Positions 50,310 through 62,906 of a stretch of 64,000 nucleotides of DNA are shown in pieces; position 1 is the stretch's first letter; every line of letters begins with the position of its first letter. The notes beneath the pieces are model-generated. The model worked only from the letters and a program-made list of their open reading frames with translations, did not search any database and was not told where the DNA came from. Origin of the DNA: Moorella glycerini (GTDB lineage: Bacteria > Bacillota > DSM-521 > Neomoorellales > Neomoorellaceae); NCBI RefSeq assembly GCF_009735625.1, contig NZ_CP046244.1, positions 1,116,001 to 1,180,000 on the forward strand. The letters run 5' to 3'. The position numbers and the translations under genes are program-made.

Positions 50310-50522
50310 AGACTGGCTTTTGTTTGGAGCGAGCGACTTGGCCCGAGCGGCGAAGCGGCCCTGGCGAAGCCGAGGGATGATAAGCGGGGCCGAGGACAGG
50401 AGGTCCGAGACCGGATTCTAAAGGCAAGGATGCCGAATAGGCCGGGAACCCCGCCCGAGCCCGAGGCTGAGCCTTAGGCCGCTCCGCAAGGGCTTTGGTG
50501 CGCGCGAAAACAAAGCCAGTCT
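50310..50522. repeat. 213-bp foldback element between the SCIFF precursor and maturase genes
   Basis: The outer arms AGACTGGCTTTTGTTT and AAAACAAAGCCAGTCT are inverted copies with one indel. Inside, GAAGCGGCC.. (50352-50375) pairs with ..GGCCGCTCC (50460-50485), and GCGGGG (50384) with CCCCGC (50449). The whole stretch folds as a long imperfect hairpin. No gene fits inside. A partial copy lies at 24926-24995. It splits a normally tight gene pair. Confidence 0.7.
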
Positions 50523-50574
50523 AACTACAATCAGTAACCCGCAGTTACTAGAAGCCCGATAGCTCCACCACGTA

Positions 50575-50603
50575 CAACAAAAGCCCGACTGGAAAAGCCG
50601 GGC
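50575..50603 (-). terminator. Terminator after the SCIFF precursor gene
   Basis: Stem GCCCG/CGGGC plus one further pair, followed on the minus strand by TTTTGTTG. It would leave the maturase gene at lower expression than the precursor. Confidence 0.65.
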
Positions 50604-50611
50604 CTTGGGGC

Positions 50612-50758
50612 TTACTTCTTTTCTTCACGTTCGCAGGGCTGGTTGCTGACGGTAATGGAGGTCTTGCAGGCCGACTGGCAGGAAACATGACAGTTGCCGC
50701 AGCCGCCTTGCCTCATGCTCTCCTGCAGGCGGGGCGTGAACACCGTCTTGATGTGCAT
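50612..50758 (-). CDS. SCIFF peptide precursor (ranthipeptide)
   Basis: A 48-residue peptide opening MHIKTVFTPRLQ, with the SCIFF core GGCGNCHVSCQSACKTS. It carries five cysteines (20, 23, 27, 31, 42), not the six that name the family: the fifth family cysteine is Ile35. The Cys-x4-Thr pair (C31, T36), which matches the known cross-link site of the family, is kept. AAGGGGTG lies 6 bases before the ATG. Terminator and maturase gene follow. Confidence 0.9.
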   Translation of the reverse strand: MHIKTVFTPRLQESMRQGGCGNCHVSCQSACKTSITVSNQPCEREEKK

Positions 50759-50773
50759 CAGAAACACCCCTTC

Positions 50774-51166
50774 TTAACGCTTGGAGAATTGCGGTGCCTT
50801 GCGGGCCTTCTTTAAGCCGTACTTCCTTCTTTCCTTCATCCGCGGGTCACGGGTAAGGAAGCCATTACGTTTCAGCACCGGGCGCAGGTCGGCATCGGCC
50901 TGTAACAGGGCCCTGGCGATGCCCATCCTGACGGCACCGGCCTGGCCGCTGATCCCGCCGCCCTCAACTTTAGCCAGGACATCAAAGCGGCCCATGTTAT
51001 TGGTTACTTCCAGGGGCTGGCGTACCTGCATCGCCAGGATCTGCTGGCCAAAATACTCATCGAGGGGGCGCTCGTTAATTAACACCCGGCCCTCGCCGGG
51101 AACCAGGCGCACCCGGGCCACGGCATTTTTTCGCCTTCCCGTACCGTAAAACTGTACCTGGGCCAA
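50774..51166 (-). CDS. rpsI: Ribosomal protein S9
   Basis: A 130-residue 30S protein whose C-terminal tail ([11 protein letters not shown]) reaches the P-site tRNA. Blocks [12 protein letters not shown] and [12 protein letters not shown] are typical. The start is TTG behind GGAGGCG. Pairs with rplM. Confidence 0.97.
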   Translation of the reverse strand: MAQVQFYGTGRRKNAVARVRLVPGEGRVLINERPLDEYFGQQILAMQVRQPLEVTNNMGRFDVLAKVEGGGISGQAGAVRMGIARALLQADADLRPVLKRNGFLTRDPRMKERRKYGLKKARKAPQFSKR

Positions 51167-51184
51167 AATTTTCGCCTCCTTCGA

Positions 51185-51619
51185 TTAATCCTTGATCTCC
51201 CAGGCTTCCGGCCGCTGGGCCGCGTGGGGATGACTGTCGCCCCGGTAGACTTTGAGTTTCTTGGCCATTTGCCGGCCCAGGCGATTATGGGGGATCATCC
51301 CTTTAACGGCCTTCTCAATGGCTCGCTCGGGAAAAGTCTTTAATAGCTGGGCATAATTCATAACCTTTAAGCCGCCAGGGTAACCGCTGTGGCGGATATA
51401 TTTCTTTTGCAGGAGCTTTTTGCCGGTAAGGCGTACTTTTTCTGCGTTTATAACAATAACGTGATCACCACAATCCACATGGGGGGTAAAGATGGATTTA
51501 TGCTTGCCCCTTAGGAGACGGGCAGCTTCGGTAGCTACGCGACCCAGAGTTTTACCGGCCGCGTCAATAATATACCACTTCCGCTCCACCTCATGTGGTT
51601 TGGCCATAAAGGTGGTCAT
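51185..51619 (-). CDS. rplM: Ribosomal protein L13
   Basis: A 144-residue 50S protein, an early assembly factor. [26 protein letters not shown] and [11 protein letters not shown] are family blocks. ATG 51619 follows AGGAGGG. The usual rplM-rpsI pair. Confidence 0.97.
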   Translation of the reverse strand: MTTFMAKPHEVERKWYIIDAAGKTLGRVATEAARLLRGKHKSIFTPHVDCGDHVIVINAEKVRLTGKKLLQKKYIRHSGYPGGLKVMNYAQLLKTFPERAIEKAVKGMIPHNRLGRQMAKKLKVYRGDSHPHAAQRPEAWEIKD

Positions 51620-51682
51620 TTTCTCCCTCCTGTTCCTGTCACGAAACTATTTTAAGCAATTAATCCCGGCAAGTCAAGAAAA

Positions 51683-52423
51683 TTAGTATGCTACCCTTTC
51701 CAGGCACAGCCCCTGGGGCGGGGCCGTCGGGCCCGCCTTTTCCCGGGAACGGGCGGCAAGTATTACCGGGACATCCTCCGGTTGCAGGCGTCCCCTGCCA
51801 ATTTCCACCAGGGTGCCGGCCATAATCCTTACCATATGGTAGAGAAAGCCGTTAGCCACCACATCAAAAAAAATAAAGTTGCCCTGGCGGCGTAAGTGCG
51901 CCTTCAGAACCTCACGTTCATAGTGACGCACCGGGCTGCCGGCGGCGCAAAAGGAGCGGAAATCATGCCGGCCCGTCAGGTAACTTGCGCCTCTGGCCAT
52001 AGCTGCAAAGTCCAGGGGGTGACGTACCTGCCAGCTGTAACGGCGGCTGAAGATATCGGGCAGGCTGTGGTTGTAAATGGTATAGCGGTACCATTTCCAC
52101 CGGGCGCTGTAACGAGCATGGAACCCCGGCGGGGCTACCTCGGCAGCCAGGGCCGCTATATCTTCCGGCAGGAGGCTGTTCAAGGCCAAGGGCCAGCGCT
52201 CTACCGGTATGCGGCTGGCGGTACTGAAGCTGATTACCTGGCCGCGGGCATGAACCCCGGCGTCCGTCCGCCCCGCAGCCACCGGGCAGATCCTTTCCCC
52301 TGTCAGCCGGTTTAAGGCTGCGGCTACGACACCCTGGATGGTAGGCCCGTGGGCCACCGGCTGCACCTGCCAGCCGGCGTAATTGGTGCCGTCATAGGCC
52401 AGGGTAATTTTCAGGTGCGGCAT
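51683..52423 (-). CDS. truA: tRNA pseudouridine synthase A
   Basis: A 246-residue enzyme modifying uridines 38-40 in the anticodon arm. The catalytic aspartate is in AAGRTDAGVHARGQV. The N-terminal ITLAYDGTNYAGWQ is typical. It lies between the ECF genes and rplM, as in Bacillus. Confidence 0.96.
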   Translation of the reverse strand: MPHLKITLAYDGTNYAGWQVQPVAHGPTIQGVVAAALNRLTGERICPVAAGRTDAGVHARGQVISFSTASRIPVERWPLALNSLLPEDIAALAAEVAPPGFHARYSARWKWYRYTIYNHSLPDIFSRRYSWQVRHPLDFAAMARGASYLTGRHDFRSFCAAGSPVRHYEREVLKAHLRRQGNFIFFDVVANGFLYHMVRIMAGTLVEIGRGRLQPEDVPVILAARSREKAGPTAPPQGLCLERVAY

Positions 52424-52449
52424 GGGCGGAAGTTAGCCTCCTAACATAT

Positions 52450-52705
52450 GGGAGGGATATGTCCCGGAGACGCGATTAGCGGAGCGCCGGTAACAGGACA
52501 GGCGAGGTGAGGGTAACCGTTGCCGCCGCCGAGGACGCCTGAGCGCGCCTTTGAGAGGAAACAATTGCCAACTTATAGAAGGATTAAAGCTTGCGGAACC
52601 AGGAGCCTTTTCATTGGCAATCCGCAGGCGGCGTGCAACGGTCCGAACCGAGCCGTTGTCCTGTCGGCGCGTAGCTCTTGAGCGGCGCAGGGACATATCC
52701 CTCCC
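52450..52705. repeat. 256-bp nested foldback element between truA and ecfT
   Basis: Four nested stems: perfect 16-bp ends GGGAGGGATATGTCCC/GGGACATATCCCTCCC, then GCGCCG..ACAGGACA with TGTCCTGTCGGCGC (52484-52500/52657-52670), ACCGTTGC.CGCCGCC with its partner (52516-52530/52627-52642), and ATTGCCAA/TTGGCAAT (52564-52571/52614-52621). It fills the whole gap. A minus-strand frame through it is not a believable gene. It looks like a MITE or a large structured RNA. Confidence 0.75.
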
Positions 52706-52729
52706 CTTTCCTTAGCGGTATCTTCAATC

Positions 52730-53518
52730 CTAACTTCCAAACCTTAGCCGGTAATACGCCGACCCGGCCGCTAGGAGGCCGGCCAGCAGGAGGAAGAGAT
52801 AATCTGCCGCCTTGAAATGCAACTCCCGCATCCGGGTGCGGCCCTGGCCCCCCTGGTAGGCCCGGGCTTCCATGGCTTCGGCCAGGCCTTCGGCCCGGCG
52901 AAAGGCACTGACAAAAAGAGGGATGACCAGGGGCATTAAGTTTTTAATCTTGCTGCCCTGGAAGGTCGCTCCCCGGGCAACTTGCGCCCGCATAATCCGC
53001 TCGGCTTCTTCCAGCAGGGTAGGCACAAATCTGAGGGCCAGGGTCAGCATCAGGGCCAGTTCACCGGCCGGCAGGCCCAGCCTCTGCCCTGGTCTTAGCA
53101 GCCGCTCCAGGCCGTCAGCCAGGGCCAGGGGATCGGTCGTGGCCATGAGTACAGCCGCGGCCAGGACCAGGAAAAACACCCTGGCCAGGGCCAGTAAACC
53201 GTAGTTAAGCCCCTCCCGGGTAATCCTCACCGGGCCCACCACAGCCATTACTTCCCCCGGTGTGAACGCCACCTGGAAGATAAAGATAATTAACAGGAAA
53301 ACAATTAGCGGCCTCAACTGGCGCCAGATAAAGGCCGGTGCCAGGCCGGCCAGGATTATTACCGGTAAAATGGTTGCCCCGGTAAGGCTTGCAGCCATAC
53401 CCGTTGGCGCAGCAAGGAGGGCTATGCCGTAAAGGAGCAGGCCCAGCAGTTTAGACCGGGGATCCAGGTGATGGATGCTGCTTGTCCCCGGGATATATTG
53501 CCCCAGCTCGATCAGCAT
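52730..53518 (-). CDS. ecfT: Energy-coupling factor transporter, transmembrane subunit
   Basis: A 262-residue membrane protein with about five helices and the two coupling-helix motifs AQVARGATF and EAMEARAYQGG that dock on the ATPases. With EcfA1 and EcfA2 it powers vitamin uptake by S components encoded elsewhere. ATG 53518 (MLIELGQYIPG) is the family start; a 20-residue longer frame overlaps ecfA2. Confidence 0.94.
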   Translation of the reverse strand: MLIELGQYIPGTSSIHHLDPRSKLLGLLLYGIALLAAPTGMAASLTGATILPVIILAGLAPAFIWRQLRPLIVFLLIIFIFQVAFTPGEVMAVVGPVRITREGLNYGLLALARVFFLVLAAAVLMATTDPLALADGLERLLRPGQRLGLPAGELALMLTLALRFVPTLLEEAERIMRAQVARGATFQGSKIKNLMPLVIPLFVSAFRRAEGLAEAMEARAYQGGQGRTRMRELHFKAADYLFLLLAGLLAAGSAYYRLRFGS

Positions 53519-53522
53519 ACAG

Positions 53523-54374
53523 CTAAACCCCCAGCCAGGCCAGGATGGCGTCCCGGGCCTCGGCCAGGGTGAGGACATCCAGGGGTACCGGGGCCCCCCG
53601 GCGGCGCAACACCTGCATCAGGCTGGTCAGGGGCGGCGGGATAAGGCCATAGGATCTTAAAGCTTCTCCCTGGCGGAAAATATCCCGGGGCGTACCCTGG
53701 AGAGCCACCCGTCCCTGGTGTAAAACTATAACCTCCCGGGCCAGTTCGGCCACCTCAACCATATTATGGGAGATAAGGACTACTGCTTTCCCGGGCCGGC
53801 GGTAAAAGGCCCGGACAACGTTAAGTACCTGTTCCCGGCCGGCCGGGTCCAGCCCGGCCGTCGGCTCATCCAGGATTAAAACCTCCGGCTCCATGGCCAG
53901 GATCCCGGCGATGGCTACCCGGCGCTGCTGTCCCCCGCTTAAGGTAAAGGGGGAACGCCCGCCCACCGCTTGCGGGTCCAGGCCTACAGCGCGGAGGGCC
54001 GCCTTTACCCTTGCTTCGAGCCTGGCCCCGCCAAGGCCCAGGTTCCGGGGGCCAAAGGCTACATCTTCAGCCACCGTTTCGGCAAAGAGTTGCTGCTCCG
54101 GCTGTTGAAAGACCATACCCACCCTCTGCCAAGGTGATAAACCTTTCCCTTTACCCCGCCCCCTGGCCGGCTGCCCGTGCAGGGTAACCCGGCCCGCTGT
54201 GGGTTCCAGCAGGCCGGCCATGAGCATGGCCAGGGTTGATTTCCCCGAACCCCCGGCCCCGGTAACGGCCAGGAAATCGCCCGGAGAAACTCTGAGAGTG
54301 ATGTTTTCCAGCACCGGTAACTGCCGGCCGGCTACCTGGTAGGCAAAACTTACTTCCTGGAGGCCAATTTCCAT
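53523..54374 (-). CDS. ecfA2: Energy-coupling factor ATPase EcfA2
   Basis: A 283-residue ABC ATPase. Walker [10 protein letters not shown], signature LSGGQQRR, Walker [13 protein letters not shown] and the EcfA2-type C-terminus are seen. It overlaps ecfA1 by 25 bases, so translation is coupled. Confidence 0.95.
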   Translation of the reverse strand: MEIGLQEVSFAYQVAGRQLPVLENITLRVSPGDFLAVTGAGGSGKSTLAMLMAGLLEPTAGRVTLHGQPARGRGKGKGLSPWQRVGMVFQQPEQQLFAETVAEDVAFGPRNLGLGGARLEARVKAALRAVGLDPQAVGGRSPFTLSGGQQRRVAIAGILAMEPEVLILDEPTAGLDPAGREQVLNVVRAFYRRPGKAVVLISHNMVEVAELAREVIVLHQGRVALQGTPRDIFRQGEALRSYGLIPPPLTSLMQVLRRRGAPVPLDVLTLAEARDAILAWLGV

Positions 54375-55180
54375 AGGGCCCGGGCCATCTCCTCCACTGT
54401 GACTAAATTGGCCGGTAATTTTAAACCCGCCTGCCTTAAACCCTTGCCCAGGGCAACGGTTACCGGCACCTTAAGTCCCGCTGCGGCCAGCTTCTCCTCC
54501 TGCTGCATCACTTCCGCCGGCGGGCCGGCTAAAAGTATCTGCCCCGCCTTCAGGACCAGGATCCGTTCTGCCCGGGCTGCCTCTTCCATCAGGTGAGTTA
54601 TGAGGATAACGGCCAGCCCTTTTTCCCGGCGTAATTCCAATACCTTCTGGAGAATTTCCTCCCGGGCTACCGGGTCCAGCATGGCCGTAGCCTCGTCCAG
54701 GACCAGGTAGCGGGGTTCCATGGCCAGGACGCCGGCCAGGGCCAGGCGCTGTTTCTGCCCCCCCGAGAGGCGGTGGGGAGGCCTGGTCCTTAAATTTACC
54801 AGATCCACAGCCTCCAGGGCGGCTGCTACCCGCTGCCTTATTTCAGCCGGCGGCAGGCCCAGATTTTCCAGCCCGAAGGCTACATCATCTTCTACGGTAG
54901 CTGCCACCAGCTGGTTGTCGGGGTCCTGGAAGACCATCCCTACCCGGCGGCGAATGTCTACCAGAGAAGCTTCGTCCCGGGTGTCCAGGCCGTCTACCAG
55001 TACGCGACCTTCCCCGGGCCGCAGCAGGCCATTTAGTAACCTGGCCAGGGTGGATTTGCCGGAACCATTGGGGCCCGTGATAGCCAGAAATTCCCCCGGT
55101 TTGATAATTAAACTTATAGTTTCCAGGGCCGGTACGGTAGCTCCCGGGTAGGAAAAAGTGACGCCCTGGACCTCGATCAT
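54350..55180 (-). CDS. ecfA1: Energy-coupling factor ATPase EcfA1
   Basis: A 276-residue ABC ATPase. Walker [10 protein letters not shown], signature LSGGQKQR, Walker [12 protein letters not shown]. The Ala in DEATAMLD is typical of EcfA1. It follows rplQ by 3 bases, the conserved Firmicute arrangement. Confidence 0.95.
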   Translation of the reverse strand: MIEVQGVTFSYPGATVPALETISLIIKPGEFLAITGPNGSGKSTLARLLNGLLRPGEGRVLVDGLDTRDEASLVDIRRRVGMVFQDPDNQLVAATVEDDVAFGLENLGLPPAEIRQRVAAALEAVDLVNLRTRPPHRLSGGQKQRLALAGVLAMEPRYLVLDEATAMLDPVAREEILQKVLELRREKGLAVILITHLMEEAARAERILVLKAGQILLAGPPAEVMQQEEKLAAAGLKVPVTVALGKGLRQAGLKLPANLVTVEEMARALWKLASRK

Positions 55181-55183
55181 GGT

Positions 55184-55522
55184 TTATACCAGTTCAATGC
55201 GCACCATGGGCGCGCCGTCACCCTGGCGGAAGCCGGTCTTAATTATCCGGGTATAGCCGCCATTTTTATCCTGATAACGCGGGCCAATTTCTTTAAACAA
55301 TTTGGTAACCACGTCTTCATCCAGCAGGTAAGCCAGAGCCTGGCGCCGGGCATGGAGGTCACCCCTTTTGCCCAGGGTGATCATTTTCTCGGCCAGGCTT
55401 TTTAGTTCTTTGGCCCGCATTTCCGTGGTTTCTATTTTACCTTCCCGCAAAAAGGAAGTTACGATATTGCGCAGCATCATTTTCCGGTGGCCGGACAGGC
55501 GGCCTAATTTACGGTAACCCAT
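55184..55522 (-). CDS. rplQ: Ribosomal protein L17
   Basis: A 112-residue 50S protein near the exit tunnel. [19 protein letters not shown] at the N-terminus is diagnostic, and the bacterial short form is complete. Last ribosomal gene of the alpha operon. Confidence 0.97.
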   Translation of the reverse strand: MGYRKLGRLSGHRKMMLRNIVTSFLREGKIETTEMRAKELKSLAEKMITLGKRGDLHARRQALAYLLDEDVVTKLFKEIGPRYQDKNGGYTRIIKTGFRQGDGAPMVRIELV

Positions 55523-55537
55523 CTAAAGGACCCCCCT

Positions 55538-56479
55538 TTACCCATCGCTCTGTCGCAGGGACAGGCCCAGTTCCGCGAGCTTTTGCGTGACTTCTTCCAG
55601 GGATTTTTTACCCAGGTTGCGTACCTTCATCATATCTTCTTCCGTACGCTGTAAAAGCTCGCCCACGGTATTAATGCCCGCCCGCTTCAGGCAGTTGTAA
55701 GAACGTACCGATAGATCAAGTTCCTCAATGGACATATCCATGAGGCGATCCCGGCTTTCTTCTTCCTTCTCTACCATGGTCACTTCATCGCTGACTCGCT
55801 CCGTTAAACCTAAAAAAAGGCGCATGTGTTCGATGAGAATCTTGGCTGCCGAGCTCACTGCCTCATCAGGGGCAATAGTACCGTCAGTCCATACCTCCAG
55901 GGTGAGTTTATCATAGTCAGTAACCTGTCCTACCCGGGTGTTTTCCACCTGGTAGTTTACTTTATGGACTGGCGAAAAGAGGGAATCGACCGGGATAATC
56001 CCGATGGGCTGGTCCTCTTTTTTATTTTTTTCCGCACTGACATAACCCCGTCCTTTTTCCACCGTCATTTCGATAAACAGGCGGCCGCCTTTTTCTACGG
56101 TGGCAATGTGCAGGTCGGGGTTTAAGACTTCGACGTCAGCATCAGTGATAATATCGGCAGCTGTAACCTCGCCTTCACCTTCGGCCTCAATCCTGATTAC
56201 TTTGGGTTCATCAGTGTGGAGTTTCAGGGCCAGGGACTTGAGGTTTAAAATAATCTCCGTGGTATCCTCAACGACCCCGGGAATGGTGGAAAACTCATGG
56301 AGAACCCCTTCAATTTTGACCGTGGTGACGGCAGCCCCCGGCAATGAGGAGAGGAGAATCCGCCGCAGGGAATTACCCAGGGTGATTCCATAACCTCGCT
56401 CCAGGGGCTCGACTACAAACCGCCCGTACTTATTGGACATTTCCAGGCACTCAATCCTGGGCCTTTCAATTTCGAGCAT
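55538..56479 (-). CDS. rpoA: RNA polymerase alpha subunit
   Basis: A 313-residue subunit that starts polymerase assembly. The N-terminal dimer domain ([20 protein letters not shown]) and the C-terminal domain that binds UP elements and activators ([28 protein letters not shown]) are both intact. Confidence 0.98.
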   Translation of the reverse strand: MLEIERPRIECLEMSNKYGRFVVEPLERGYGITLGNSLRRILLSSLPGAAVTTVKIEGVLHEFSTIPGVVEDTTEIILNLKSLALKLHTDEPKVIRIEAEGEGEVTAADIITDADVEVLNPDLHIATVEKGGRLFIEMTVEKGRGYVSAEKNKKEDQPIGIIPVDSLFSPVHKVNYQVENTRVGQVTDYDKLTLEVWTDGTIAPDEAVSSAAKILIEHMRLFLGLTERVSDEVTMVEKEEESRDRLMDMSIEELDLSVRSYNCLKRAGINTVGELLQRTEEDMMKVRNLGKKSLEEVTQKLAELGLSLRQSDG

Positions 56480-56517
56480 TGTTCCCCTCCTTCTCGTGAG
56501 CTCATCCAGCCTGCATC

Positions 56518-57144
56518 TTACCTGGAGTAAAGCTCAACGATGAGGTGTTCTTGCACCGGCACGTCAATCTGCTCCCGCGTCGGCAGGGCGAAGACGTGAC
56601 CTTCTAAAGCTGCCGGGTCCGACTTAAGCCAGGCCGGCACCGTCCGGTGGGCTGCCGCCGCGGCAATCTCTTTGAAAAGCGGGCTCTCTTTGCTCTTTTC
56701 CCGGACGGCAATGACATCCCCCGGCCGGACCAGGTAGGAAGGGATATTTACTTTGTGGCCGTTTACTGTAAAATGACCGTGCCGGACTAACATCCTGGCC
56801 TGAGCGCGGGAATCGGCAAAACCCAGGCGATAAACAACATTGTCCAGGCGCCGTTCCAGCAGGATGAGCAGGTTTTCACCAGTAACGCCCTTCATGCGCT
56901 CGGCCTTCTCAAAGTAGTTGCTGAACTGCCGTTCCATGATGCCGTAAATGCGGCGGGCCTTCTGCTTTTCCCTTAGCTGCAGGCCGTATTCGGAAAGCTT
57001 TTTCCTGGCCTGGCCGTGCTGGCCGGGGGCATAGGACCGCCGGGCCACGGCACATTTATCCGAGTAGCAGCGATCGCCTTTAAGGAAAAGCTTCATGCCT
57101 TCCCGCCGGCACAGGCGGCAGGTGGACTCTTTATACCTTGCCAA
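56518..57144 (-). CDS. rpsD: Ribosomal protein S4, zinc form
   Basis: A 208-residue 30S assembly protein. The N-terminal Cys cluster (CRLCRREGM and CYSDKC) marks the zinc form, and the S4 RNA-binding domain ([19 protein letters not shown]) follows. The start is TTG behind GGAGG. In this cluster rpsD lies inside the alpha operon, whereas in Bacillus it lies apart. Confidence 0.97.
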   Translation of the reverse strand: MARYKESTCRLCRREGMKLFLKGDRCYSDKCAVARRSYAPGQHGQARKKLSEYGLQLREKQKARRIYGIMERQFSNYFEKAERMKGVTGENLLILLERRLDNVVYRLGFADSRAQARMLVRHGHFTVNGHKVNIPSYLVRPGDVIAVREKSKESPLFKEIAAAAAHRTVPAWLKSDPAALEGHVFALPTREQIDVPVQEHLIVELYSR

Positions 57145-57214
57145 AGTATTACCTCCTCTGCAAGTCGCATGCTTCTTAGCGACGGCGTTTTCCTGCGACC
57201 CTTAGAAGATCCTG

Positions 57215-57604
57215 TTACACACGACGCCGCTTGGGTGGCCGGCAGCCGTTGTGGGGAATAGGGGTCACATCTTTAATGACGCTGACCTCGAGCCCTGCCG
57301 CCTGCAGGGAACGAATGGCTGCTTCCCGGCCGGCCCCCGGTCCTTTAACGTAGCACTCAACTTCGCGCATGCCATGTTCCATGGCCTGCCTGGCGGCTGC
57401 TTCGGCCGCCATCTGGGCGGCAAAGGGTGTGCTCTTGCGGGAACCTTTAAAACCTACGGTACCGGCACTGGCCCAGGAAATGGTATTGCCATTTTTATCG
57501 GTGATGGTTACCAGGGTATTGTTAAAGGTTGATTTAATATGGGCCACACCGCTTTCAATATTTTTACGTTCGCGCCGGCGAGGCCGGGTAGTTTTCCTTG
57601 GCAT
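57215..57604 (-). CDS. rpsK: Ribosomal protein S11
   Basis: A 129-residue 30S platform protein. [18 protein letters not shown] and the C-terminal [15 protein letters not shown] are diagnostic. It lies between rpsM and rpsD. Confidence 0.98.
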   Translation of the reverse strand: MPRKTTRPRRRERKNIESGVAHIKSTFNNTLVTITDKNGNTISWASAGTVGFKGSRKSTPFAAQMAAEAAARQAMEHGMREVECYVKGPGAGREAAIRSLQAAGLEVSVIKDVTPIPHNGCRPPKRRRV

Positions 57605-57616
57605 AGCTTCTCCCCC

Positions 57617-57988
57617 TTACTTCTTCCGTCGCACGCCCACAGTCTTGCGCGGACCCTTACGCGTACGGGCATTGGTCTTGGTGCGCTGGCCGCGTACCGG
57701 CAGTCCCCGGCGGTGACGCAGGCCCCGGTAACAGCCGATTTCCATCAACCGCTTGATATTTAACGCTACTTCCCGCCGCAAATCCCCTTCTACCGTTAAA
57801 TTCTTATCTATATATTCCCGGAGCCGGCTGACTTCTTCTTCGGTTAGATCCCGTACCCTGGTATCAGGGTTAACGGCCGTCGCAGCCAGGATTTTATTTG
57901 CCATAGGCCGGCCAATACCATAAATATAAGTCAGGGCAATTTCCACCCGTTTGTCCCGGGGGAGGTCTACCCCGGCAATCCTTGCCAT
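57617..57988 (-). CDS. rpsM: Ribosomal protein S13
   Basis: A 123-residue 30S head protein contacting the P-site tRNA and bridge B1. [20 protein letters not shown] at the start and [19 protein letters not shown] near the end are typical. Confidence 0.98.
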   Translation of the reverse strand: MARIAGVDLPRDKRVEIALTYIYGIGRPMANKILAATAVNPDTRVRDLTEEEVSRLREYIDKNLTVEGDLRREVALNIKRLMEIGCYRGLRHRRGLPVRGQRTKTNARTRKGPRKTVGVRRKK

Positions 57989-58006
57989 TTACGCCTTACC
58001 CCCTGT

Positions 58007-58120
58007 CTATCCCTGTTTTTGCTTGTGCTTGGGATTTTCACAAATGACCATAATTCGACCCTTGCGTTTTATAATCTTGCATTTTTCACAAATAGGCCGC
58101 ACTGAAGGTTTGACTTTCAA
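58007..58120 (-). CDS. rpmJ: Ribosomal protein L36, zinc form
   Basis: A 37-residue 50S protein. [19 protein letters not shown] and the CENPKH end give the Cys3-His zinc site. The start is TTG (LKVKP, normally MKVKP), 7 bases after GGAGG. Placed between infA and rpsM as in Bacillus. Too short for most ORF filters. Confidence 0.95.
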   Translation of the reverse strand: MKVKPSVRPICEKCKIIKRKGRIMVICENPKHKQKQG

Positions 58121-58136
58121 ACTAAACCCTCCCAGC

Positions 58137-58355
58137 TCATTTATAGCGGTAAACGATGCGTCCCCGGTTCAGGTCATAGGGTGATAATTCCACCATTACC
58201 CGGTCGCCCGGCAAAATGCGGATAAAATTCATCCGGATCTTACCGGAGACATGGGCCAGCACCCGGTGCCCATTGGCCAGCTCTACCCGAAACATGGCAT
58301 TGGGCAGGGGTTCGATCACCTTGCCTTCAACTTCAATGACATCCTCTTTGGCCAA
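58137..58355 (-). CDS. infA: Translation initiation factor IF-1
   Basis: A 72-residue OB-fold protein that binds the A site of the 30S subunit. [19 protein letters not shown] and [18 protein letters not shown] are diagnostic. The start is TTG behind GGAGGGG. Confidence 0.98.
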   Translation of the reverse strand: MAKEDVIEVEGKVIEPLPNAMFRVELANGHRVLAHVSGKIRMNFIRILPGDRVMVELSPYDLNRGRIVYRYK

Positions 58356-58370
58356 ATAAACCCCTCCTTT

Positions 58371-58655
58371 TCAAGCCTGCTCAGTCTCTAAGAGCTGGGC
58401 AATAGCCCGTCGTACTTCCGCATCGGTAACTACTTCTCCCTGTTTTAACCGGGCGGCAATAGCCGTCGCTACCCGGTTAACCGCCTGGACATGGAGGACG
58501 TTTTTCAGTTTGGGTTTACTGGTGCGCCTTAGCTTGCCGTCAACCAGGTAAACCCGGCCGGGCCCGGCCAGCTGCCAGACCAGGAAAGGTCGCCCCTGGT
58601 CGCGCCCGGCCCGGGAATATACCAGTTGCCCCACCTTTAGTTCCCCTGCCGGCAT
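58371..58655 (-). CDS. KOW-domain RNA-binding protein (L14e-like)
   Basis: A 94-residue protein with a KOW-type beta fold (LKVGQLVYSRAGRDQGRPFLV) and a basic middle (KLRRTSKPKLKNV). It belongs to the small L14e-like family that sits between map and infA in many Firmicutes. It is thought to bind RNA or the ribosome; the exact role is unknown. ATG 58655 lies 8 bases after GGAGG. Confidence 0.85.
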   Translation of the reverse strand: MPAGELKVGQLVYSRAGRDQGRPFLVWQLAGPGRVYLVDGKLRRTSKPKLKNVLHVQAVNRVATAIAARLKQGEVVTDAEVRRAIAQLLETEQA

Positions 58656-58677
58656 AACCTTCGCCTCCACCTGCCAG

Positions 58678-61357
<2,680 letters not shown>

Positions 61358-61798
61358 CTACATCACCTCAACTTTGCCGCCGGCGGCCTCAATCTTGGCA
61401 ATGGCCTGGCGGCTGGCAGCCTGAACCCTGACGGTCAGGGGCTTGGTCAGTTCACCATCGCCCAGGATTTTGACACCATGCCTGGCCTGCTTGACCAGAC
61501 CGGCCCTGGCCAGGACTTCCGGCGTCACCACGGTTTCCGGTGCAAAGCGTTCCAGTTCGCCGACATTAATGGCTGTTAACTGGCGGGCAAACTTATTGGT
61601 GAAGCCCCTTTTAGGCAGGCGGCGACTCAAGGGCATCTGGCCACCTTCAAAGCCACGGCGGACACCGCCACCGGAGCGGGCTTTTTGCCCTTTATGACCA
61701 CGGCCGGAGGTTTTACCCAGGCCGGACCCGATACCCCGCCCTACCCGGGTAGCTTTAAACCTGGAACCCGGGGCTGGATGTAACTCATGCAGGCGCAC
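61358..61798 (-). CDS. rplO: Ribosomal protein L15
   Basis: A 146-residue 50S assembly protein. The Gly-rich N-terminal arm ([20 protein letters not shown]) and LPKRGFTN are diagnostic. I start at GTG 61798 ([11 protein letters not shown]), 8 bases after GGAGG; a GTG at 61807 is part of that ribosome site. Confidence 0.97.
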   Translation of the reverse strand: MRLHELHPAPGSRFKATRVGRGIGSGLGKTSGRGHKGQKARSGGGVRRGFEGGQMPLSRRLPKRGFTNKFARQLTAINVGELERFAPETVVTPEVLARAGLVKQARHGVKILGDGELTKPLTVRVQAASRQAIAKIEAAGGKVEVM

Positions 61799-61810
61799 CC
61801 CTGTCACCTC

Positions 61811-61999
61811 CTATTCTACTTCCTCGCACTTCACCAGGTGGGCCAGTTTCTTTACCTGGCCCCTGATCACCGGTGAATCAGGGCGGATTATTTCCGCATG
61901 GAGTTTCTTTAGGCCCAGGGCGCGGGCCGTCTTTCTTTCCGTTTCCGGTCGACCGATTAAGCTTTTTACCAGGGTAATCTTCAAGTTTGCCAATGCCAA
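61811..61999 (-). CDS. rpmD: Ribosomal protein L30
   Basis: A 62-residue 50S protein with the block LKITLVKSLIGRPE. Two TTG codons (61999 and 61993) are possible starts; the first has the better spacing from GGAGGAG, while the second matches the family N-terminus. Confidence 0.95.
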   Translation of the reverse strand: MALANLKITLVKSLIGRPETERKTARALGLKKLHAEIIRPDSPVIRGQVKKLAHLVKCEEVE

Positions 62000-62010
62000 C
62001 TCTACTCCTC

Positions 62011-62511
62011 CTAGCCAATCAGCTCGGCCACAGTTTTGCCCCGGAGGCGGGCTACCTCTTCAGCCCTCTTCAGCCCCTTCAAACCTTCGATGGTGGCATA
62101 AACGACGTTATTGGGGTTGGCCGATCCCAGGCTCTTGGTCAAGATATCCCTGATGCCGGCAGCCTCCAGGACCGCCCGTACCGGTCCCCCGGCAATGACT
62201 CCGGTACCGGGGGCTGCAGGCTTGAGCAACACTTTCCCGGCGCCGAAATGGCCCATAACTTCGTGGGGAATGGTCGTGCCCACCATTGGTACTTTAATAA
62301 GATTCTTTTTGGCATCTTCAATGCCTTTACGGATGGCTTCCGGTACTTCACTGGCCTTGCCTAAGCCAGCGCCCACATGGCCTTTACCGTCACCAATAAC
62401 TACCAGGGCAGAAAAACTAAAGCGCCGGCCGCCCTTTACTACTTTAGCTACGCGGTTGATATGGACAACTTTTTCCGCCAGCTCCAGGTCCTTGGTTTCA
62501 ATGCGCGCCAT
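62011..62511 (-). CDS. rpsE: Ribosomal protein S5
   Basis: A 166-residue 30S protein important for decoding accuracy. [20 protein letters not shown] and [20 protein letters not shown] are diagnostic. Confidence 0.98.
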   Translation of the reverse strand: MARIETKDLELAEKVVHINRVAKVVKGGRRFSFSALVVIGDGKGHVGAGLGKASEVPEAIRKGIEDAKKNLIKVPMVGTTIPHEVMGHFGAGKVLLKPAAPGTGVIAGGPVRAVLEAAGIRDILTKSLGSANPNNVVYATIEGLKGLKRAEEVARLRGKTVAELIG

Positions 62512-62529
62512 TTTTCCCCTCCTTCCCTC

Positions 62530-62895
62530 TTAAAAGTGCAGCCCTGCTTCCCGGGCGCCTTCAGCTACGGCAGCTATGCGACCATGGTAAATATTGCCAC
62601 CCCGGTCGAAGACAACTTTCTTAATCCCTTTAGCCAGGGCCTTCTGGGCGACGAGTTCGCCAACTTTCCTGGCAGCAGCTATATTCCCGGTAGCTTCCAG
62701 GTCTTTTAAAGCCGGGTCCAGGGTTGAGGCAGCCACCAGGGTAACACCCTGCGTATCGTCCACCACCTGGGCGTAAATATGGCGCAGGCTGCGGTAGACA
62801 CTCAAACGGGGCCGTTCAGGAGTGCCCATTATACGCCGCCGCACCCGCAGGTGCTTCCGCTGCCGCGTGAGTTTGCAGTCTTTCCTTTTGAACAT
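62530..62895 (-). CDS. rplR: Ribosomal protein L18
   Basis: A 121-residue 5S rRNA-binding protein. [19 protein letters not shown] and the C-terminal [17 protein letters not shown] are typical. Confidence 0.98.
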   Translation of the reverse strand: MFKRKDCKLTRQRKHLRVRRRIMGTPERPRLSVYRSLRHIYAQVVDDTQGVTLVAASTLDPALKDLEATGNIAAARKVGELVAQKALAKGIKKVVFDRGGNIYHGRIAAVAEGAREAGLHF

Positions 62896-62906
62896 TCCTT
62901 TACCCC

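Noticed and set aside
52433..52696. 87-codon minus-strand frame between ecfT and truA
   Set aside because: It lies entirely in a foldback element, is Arg/Ser-rich, and has no ribosome site or family.
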